Origin: Conexivisphaera sp049976725
Lineage (GTDB): Archaea; Thermoproteota; Nitrososphaeria; Conexivisphaerales; Conexivisphaeraceae
DNA: 31,728 nt
Assembly: GCA_049976725.1 (NCBI GenBank)
Contig: JBMFHR010000010.1
Span: 1 to 31,728, forward strand
Reading direction: 5' to 3'
The position numbers and the translations under genes were made by a program. Of this stretch, positions 28,099 through 31,728 are shown one piece after another. A model generated the notes under the pieces. That model did not search any database, was not told the DNA's origin, and worked only from the letters and a program-made list of their open reading frames with translations. The first letter of the stretch is position 1. Each line of letters starts with the position of its first letter.

Positions 28099-29604
28099 AT
28101 GAAGCTCAATGCGAGGGTGCTCGACATAGAGGGCGAGTGGTCCGCCTTGCTGAACCACCGCGACGCCAAGGCGCTGGGCGTGGGCCTGCACGACAGGATC
28201 TCAATATCATCGGGGAAGGGCTCGATTAGTGTCTTCGCGGAGCTGACCGGCACGATGGTGCAGCCCGGCCAGATCGGGATATACCGCGATATCGCGGACT
28301 CCCTGGGCGTTCGGGACGGCGAGGAGCTGGATGTCGAGGTGGCGCCCACCCCTCTCAGCGTCCTCCACATAAGGAAGAAGCTGAGGGGGTCATCGCTCTC
28401 CAAGGACGAGATATACTCCGTGATCTCGGACGTCGTGTCCCGCAGGCTCAGCAACCTGGAGGTGGCCGGGCTCCTCTTCGCGGAGCAGTTCGTCGGCATG
28501 AGCCTGGACGAAATCGAGAGCCTGACGAGGGCGATGGTGGACACTGGCGAGAGGCTCGAGCTGCCCGGGCGCGTCGTGGACAAGCACAGCATAGGGGGAG
28601 TGCCGGGCAACAAGATCTCCCTCCTGGTGGTCCCCATAATAGCGGCATCGGGGCTCACGATACCGAAGACCAGCAGCAGGGCCGTCACCAGTCCGTCCGG
28701 CACCGCCGACACCATGGAGGTGCTCGCCAACGTGGAGTTCACGCTGGAGGAACTGAGGAGGATCGTCACGAGGGTGGGCGGCTGCATAGTCTGGGGAGGA
28801 TCGCTGAACATAGCGCCCGCCGACGACCTGATAATCAGGGTGGAGTACCCGCTGCGCATAGACCCGCTGCCCCAGATGGTGGCCAGCATAATGGCGAAGA
28901 AGATGGCCGTGGGAGCCAAGCACGTGGTGCTGGACATCCCGGTCGGCAGGGGGACGAAGGCCGAGACCACGGAGGAAGGCGAGCGGATAGCCAGGCTGTT
29001 CTCGGAGCTCGGCAAGCGCCTCGGGATAAGGGTCAGGGCCGCGCTCACGTACGGTGGGCAACCGGTGGGGAGGGCCGTCGGCCCGGCCCTGGAGGCCAGG
29101 GAGGCCCTCTCCGCGCTCATAGACCCTCAGCACTACATATCGCGGAGCCTCATAGAGAAATCTGTCGGCGTCGCCGGCCTGCTCCTCGAGGACGCCGGCG
29201 TGGCTCCGCCCGGCCGCGGTTACGAGGTGGCCAAGGAAATCCTATACTCGGGCAGGGCCTACTCGAAGTTCAGGGAGATCCTGGAGGCCCAGGGCGGCAA
29301 CCCCAACGTGAGGCCGGAGGAAGTCCCGGTCGGCGACAAGGTGCACGTGATCGAGGCCCCGGCCGACGGCTTCGTCACATATGTCGACAACGACGCGATC
29401 GCCGAGACGGCGCGGGCGGCGGGCGCCCCCCGCGACAGGGGCGCGGGCGTCGTCCTGAGGGCAAAGGTGGGGCACGTCGTCAGGAAGGGCGAGGCCCTGA
29501 TGGAGATCTACGCTGAGAGATCTACGAAGCTCCAGGAGGCCCTGTCCATCGTCGCCGCCCGCCCTCCCCTGATAGTCGAGGGGATGATACTCGAGTGGAT
29601 GTGA
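28099..29604 (+). CDS. deoA: AMP phosphorylase
   Basis: A 501-residue archaeal AMP phosphorylase of the thymidine phosphorylase superfamily. It splits AMP with phosphate into adenine and ribose 1,5-bisphosphate, the first step of the archaeal AMP pathway to RuBisCO. An extra N-terminal domain (~1-85), typical of the archaeal enzyme, precedes KHSIGGVPGNKISLLVVPI, TIPKTSSRAVTSPSGTADTM (phosphate and base binding) and IVWGGSLNIAPADD. The C-terminal domain contains GAGVVLRAKVGHVVRKGE. ATG 28099 is chosen over the upstream TTG 28069 by promoter spacing. The partner ribose-1,5-bisphosphate isomerase and RuBisCO are not in this window. The 3' 363 bases are overlapped antisense by the coaBC frame. 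Confidence 0.94.
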   Translation: MKLNARVLDIEGEWSALLNHRDAKALGVGLHDRISISSGKGSISVFAELTGTMVQPGQIGIYRDIADSLGVRDGEELDVEVAPTPLSVLHIRKKLRGSSLSKDEIYSVISDVVSRRLSNLEVAGLLFAEQFVGMSLDEIESLTRAMVDTGERLELPGRVVDKHSIGGVPGNKISLLVVPIIAASGLTIPKTSSRAVTSPSGTADTMEVLANVEFTLEELRRIVTRVGGCIVWGGSLNIAPADDLIIRVEYPLRIDPLPQMVASIMAKKMAVGAKHVVLDIPVGRGTKAETTEEGERIARLFSELGKRLGIRVRAALTYGGQPVGRAVGPALEAREALSALIDPQHYISRSLIEKSVGVAGLLLEDAGVAPPGRGYEVAKEILYSGRAYSKFREILEAQGGNPNVRPEEVPVGDKVHVIEAPADGFVTYVDNDAIAETARAAGAPRDRGAGVVLRAKVGHVVRKGEALMEIYAERSTKLQEALSIVAARPPLIVEGMILEWM

Positions 29605-30867
29605 GGCGAGGAGCCATCGTCGCCGCCCGCGGAGAAGCCCGAGCCCCTCGATGAAATCCACCAGGTGGACCGCGAGCGCGCGCTTGTGGAGCGGCGGCAG
29701 GGGCTCCGCGCGGTCCCTCGACACGAGTATCAGGCGGTTGTACTCGCTCCCGAAGCCCATCCCGCGCTCCGACACGTCGTTCACAGCCACGGCGACGACC
29801 CCCGGGTGCCTCCTCAGGTACTCCCGGCCCTCCAGCGCCAGCTCGTCGTCGCTGGCGAGCCCGTGGACAGCCCTGAAGGCCACGACGGGCACTCCCGCGT
29901 CCGCTATCGCGTCGACGACCTTGGGGGTCGGGATCAGCCTGACGTCCAGCGGCCCTCCCTCGGTCGGTATCTTCGACCCGGCAGTCCTCTCGGGCCTGAA
30001 GTCGGCTGGCGCTGCCGTTGCAACGGCCAGGTCCGGCCTCCATTCCTTCGCGATCCTCCCGGCCTCCTCCGCCATCTCCTCCGTCGTCTCCACGCGCACG
30101 ACCTCGGCGCCCCTCGGCATCGGCACTCCCGACGGGCCGCTGACCACCGTGACCTCGGCGCCCCTCGCGATGAGCTCCCAGGCCACGTAAGCGCCGGTGC
30201 GGCCGCTCCCCCTGTTGGTTATCAGCCTGATGGGATCCAGGTGCTCGACGGTGGGTCCCGCGGTCACGAGGATCCTCCTGCCCCTCAGGCTCTTGGGCCT
30301 GAGCGCCGCCACGACGGCCTCGAGAATTTCCTCCGGCGGCGCTATCTTCGCCTTGCCCTCCTCCAGGAGCGGATGCACGATGCTCACGCCCATCGACCCG
30401 AGCGCCTCCATGGCGCGGGCTACCGCAGGATTCCTGTACATCTGCTCGTGCATCGCGGGCACCACTATCACTGGCTTCCCCGAGCCGAGCGCCACGTTCA
30501 CGAGAGCGGTCACGGCGTTGGATGCGTCCCCCGACGCTATCCTGGAGATGGTCGTCGCGGTCGCTGGGGCCACAAGCACCACGTTGGCGGAGCCGGGCCC
30601 CTCGCCCCCCAGCTCGACGTGCTCCAGGGCTCCGGAGAGCCCGAGCACTGGCCTGTTGCCCGTGGCCCAGAAAAACAGCTGCGGCCCCACGAGCCCGGCC
30701 GCGGCCTCGGTCATCACGGGCACGACGTCCGCGCCGTGCCTGATCAGCAGCCTGGCCAGGTCCACGGACCTGTAGGCCGCGGCGCTCCCCGTCACGCAGA
30801 GCGCGATCCTCGTGCCCCAGAGCAGCTTGGTCAGCTTGCCCCTTATTTGATCGACGTGAAGCGGCAC
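29242..30867 (-). CDS. coaBC: Bifunctional CoaBC (Dfp), with antisense-coded tail
   Basis: Bifunctional phosphopantothenoylcysteine decarboxylase / phosphopantothenate-cysteine ligase for coenzyme A synthesis. The flavin-binding CoaC half carries VTGSAAAYRSVDLARLLIRHG, LEHVEL with the catalytic His, and VPAMHEQMYRNP. The CoaB half begins LVTAGPTVEHLDPIRLITNRGSG and includes ATAAPADFRPE and GSKIPTEGGPLDVRLIPTPKVVDAI. Conserved sequence ends near AVHLVDFIEGLGL, about residue 410, where the AMP phosphorylase gene begins on the other strand. The frame continues for 363 bases antisense to it, adding ~121 residues that look non-conserved. GTG 30867 is preferred to GTG 30873, because a TATA-like CTTAAGTG at 30891-30898 lies 24 bases before it. 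It lies downstream of the nitrilase gene. Confidence 0.9.
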   Translation of the reverse strand: MPLHVDQIRGKLTKLLWGTRIALCVTGSAAAYRSVDLARLLIRHGADVVPVMTEAAAGLVGPQLFFWATGNRPVLGLSGALEHVELGGEGPGSANVVLVAPATATTISRIASGDASNAVTALVNVALGSGKPVIVVPAMHEQMYRNPAVARAMEALGSMGVSIVHPLLEEGKAKIAPPEEILEAVVAALRPKSLRGRRILVTAGPTVEHLDPIRLITNRGSGRTGAYVAWELIARGAEVTVVSGPSGVPMPRGAEVVRVETTEEMAEEAGRIAKEWRPDLAVATAAPADFRPERTAGSKIPTEGGPLDVRLIPTPKVVDAIADAGVPVVAFRAVHGLASDDELALEGREYLRRHPGVVAVAVNDVSERGMGFGSEYNRLILVSRDRAEPLPPLHKRALAVHLVDFIEGLGLLRGRRRWLLASHPLEYHPLDYQGRAGGDDGQGLLELRRSLSVDLHQGLALPDDVPHLCPQDDARAPVAGGARRPRRLGDRVVVDICDEAVGRGLDHVHLVADRDFLRPHVGVAALGLQDLPELRVGPARV

Positions 30868-30890
30868 GCCCACCGTGTGGGGGCGTCGTT

Positions 30891-30898
30891 CACTTAAG
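30891..30898 (-). promoter_or_regulatory. TATA-like box of coaBC
   Basis: The minus strand reads CTTAAGTG, ending 24 bases before GTG 30867, in the 47-base spacer after the nitrilase stop. Confidence 0.45.
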
Positions 30899-30920
30899 GG
30901 CTTCGAGCGGGGCCGGGCAG

Positions 30921-31691
30921 CTAGGGCCTCCTGCTCCCGTAGAAATCCCTGATATCGTCCAGGTAAGGCCAGCGCGCCCTCCTAGTGCCTATCTCGTCCA
31001 GATCCAGGTTGACGACCTCCGTCGTCTCCTTCCTGCCGAGCTCCAGCAGTATCCTGCCCTCGGGGGAGGCGACCACGCTGTTGCCCTCGACGGATCTGCC
31101 GTCCCTGTACGCGGCCCCCACTAGGTTCACCACGACGAAGAACACGGTATTCTCAGCGGCCCTGGACTGGGCCAGCGCCCTCCAGAGGTACGCGCGATCG
31201 AATGGGATCGATGCTGGATTCACTATGACCTGCGCTCCAGCGAGGGCGGGCAGGCGCACGAGCTCGGGGTACATCGCGTCCACGCATATCACGGTCCCCG
31301 CCCTCCCGCCGGGGAACTCGAACGTCGCGGGTCCCTCCCCCGCCGCCACATCCATCCTCTCGCCCACGGCGTTAGAGGGGAACCTCTTCGAGGCCTCCGC
31401 GACCACGCCCTCCCCCGAGACGGCGTGAGACACGACGAGCGAGCGCTCGCCCCTGGCGACGCGATACCCTCCCATCACGAGGGTCCCGCCCAGCGAGGCC
31501 GCGGTCGACGCGCCCACCTCCAGGAGAGCCCTCTCGTCGTCATCGCCGAGGGTGCCCTCGATCCAGCCCTCGGGGAGCGCTGCCAGATCCACCTTGCCGA
31601 GCGTCGAGGCCAGATCCCTGATCGAGCGAAGCCCCTCCCCTAGGTCCCTCACCCTGCCCATCTGCATTATTCCGAATCGGACGCGGGGCAC
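30921..31691 (-). CDS. Nitrilase-family carbon-nitrogen hydrolase
   Basis: A 256-residue member of the nitrilase/omega-amidase superfamily with a complete Glu-Lys-Cys triad: Glu41 in LPEGW, Lys102 in SKRFPSNAV and Cys136 in GTVICVDAMYPE. FVVVNLVGAAYRDG and GNSVVASPEGRILLELG are the usual C-terminal strands. These enzymes hydrolyse amides or nitriles; the substrate (for example an omega-amide, carbamoyl compound or deaminated glutathione) cannot be told from sequence. The start is GTG 31691, ~22-30 bases from a TATA-like ATTTAAT near the window end. It is upstream of coaBC on the same strand, but coaBC seems to have its own promoter. Confidence 0.9.
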   Translation of the reverse strand: MPRVRFGIMQMGRVRDLGEGLRSIRDLASTLGKVDLAALPEGWIEGTLGDDDERALLEVGASTAASLGGTLVMGGYRVARGERSLVVSHAVSGEGVVAEASKRFPSNAVGERMDVAAGEGPATFEFPGGRAGTVICVDAMYPELVRLPALAGAQVIVNPASIPFDRAYLWRALAQSRAAENTVFFVVVNLVGAAYRDGRSVEGNSVVASPEGRILLELGRKETTEVVNLDLDEIGTRRARWPYLDDIRDFYGSRRP

Positions 31692-31712
31692 GCCCCGAAT
31701 CCGCCTGCCGCC

Positions 31713-31722
31713 ATTAAATAGT
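31713..31722 (-). promoter_or_regulatory. TATA-like box of the nitrilase gene
   Basis: The minus strand reads CTATTTAATG, ending about 22 bases before GTG 31691. Confidence 0.5.
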
Positions 31723-31728
31723 TGCCGT

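Noticed and set aside
29665..30897. 410-codon plus-strand open frame opposite coaBC
   Set aside because: It is rich in His, Pro and Arg, lacks motifs and mirrors the CoaBC codons; a shadow.
1..31728. tRNA, rRNA, CRISPR, IS element or prophage
   Set aside because: No spacer is long enough for most of these, and no clover-leaf, regularly spaced repeat, transposase or integrase motif was seen.

Overview
The window is a gene-dense stretch of archaeal chromosome, about two-thirds G+C by eye. It carries 34 protein genes with very short spacers. I see no rRNA, tRNA, CRISPR array, insertion sequence or prophage. Archaeal markers are ribosomal protein eS25, an XPB–Bax1 helicase/nuclease pair, deoxyhypusine synthase, a Grc3/Nol9-type RNA kinase, archaeal apgM, AMP phosphorylase, fused CoaBC, DUF131 membrane proteins, an AbrB–PhoU regulator and F420 genes (cofE, cofD). 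eS25 with leaderless-looking promoters fits the TACK archaea. High G+C plus F420 genes would suit a thermophilic lineage near Thaumarchaeota, but the exact placement is a guess.

Layout. 1-3500: a small C2H2 zinc-finger protein, an RNA m5C methyltransferase, a CYTH protein and a polynucleotide kinase. 3500-7800: a CBS-pair protein divergent from an XPB–Bax1 operon, whose second gene reads far into an antisense AbrB–PhoU regulator. 7800-10900: an Mrp/Nbp35 Fe-S ATPase and convergent cofE and cofD. 10900-13400: two tandem DUF131 proteins facing a translationally coupled pair (GalT-like protein, then deoxyhypusine synthase). 13400-17100: apgM, a small unknown protein, a LysA-like PLP decarboxylase, a cyclophilin-like protein and eS25. 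17080-20530: purA-purB (AMP branch of purine synthesis) and, divergent from it, a purine phosphoribosyltransferase. 20660-26070: aspS-gatC-gatA on one strand and gatB on the other, with a radical SAM gene between; together they can make Asn-tRNA(Asn) by transamidation. 26090-28040: a yjbQ - nnrD-like - methyltransferase operon. 28060-31700: AMP phosphorylase, coaBC and a nitrilase-family amidohydrolase.

Gene expression signals are unusually readable. Most transcription units have an A/T-rich TATA-like box ending about 22-30 nt before a GTG, TTG or ATG start, as expected for leaderless transcripts. This argues for moving several starts inward. Several boxes are shared by divergent genes. Others contain the stop codon of the gene upstream.

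The most interesting points are: a GalT-family protein whose catalytic His appears replaced by Leu, coupled to deoxyhypusine synthase; an NnrD-like protein whose catalytic Asp appears replaced by Ser; very long antisense C-terminal extensions of Bax1 (708 nt overlap) and CoaBC (363 nt); bacterial-type long PurA and E. coli-type PurB; and an AspRS with features of the non-discriminating class. No clearly new multi-gene system (defence, mobile or secretion) is evident. Most of the window is core metabolism and information processing.
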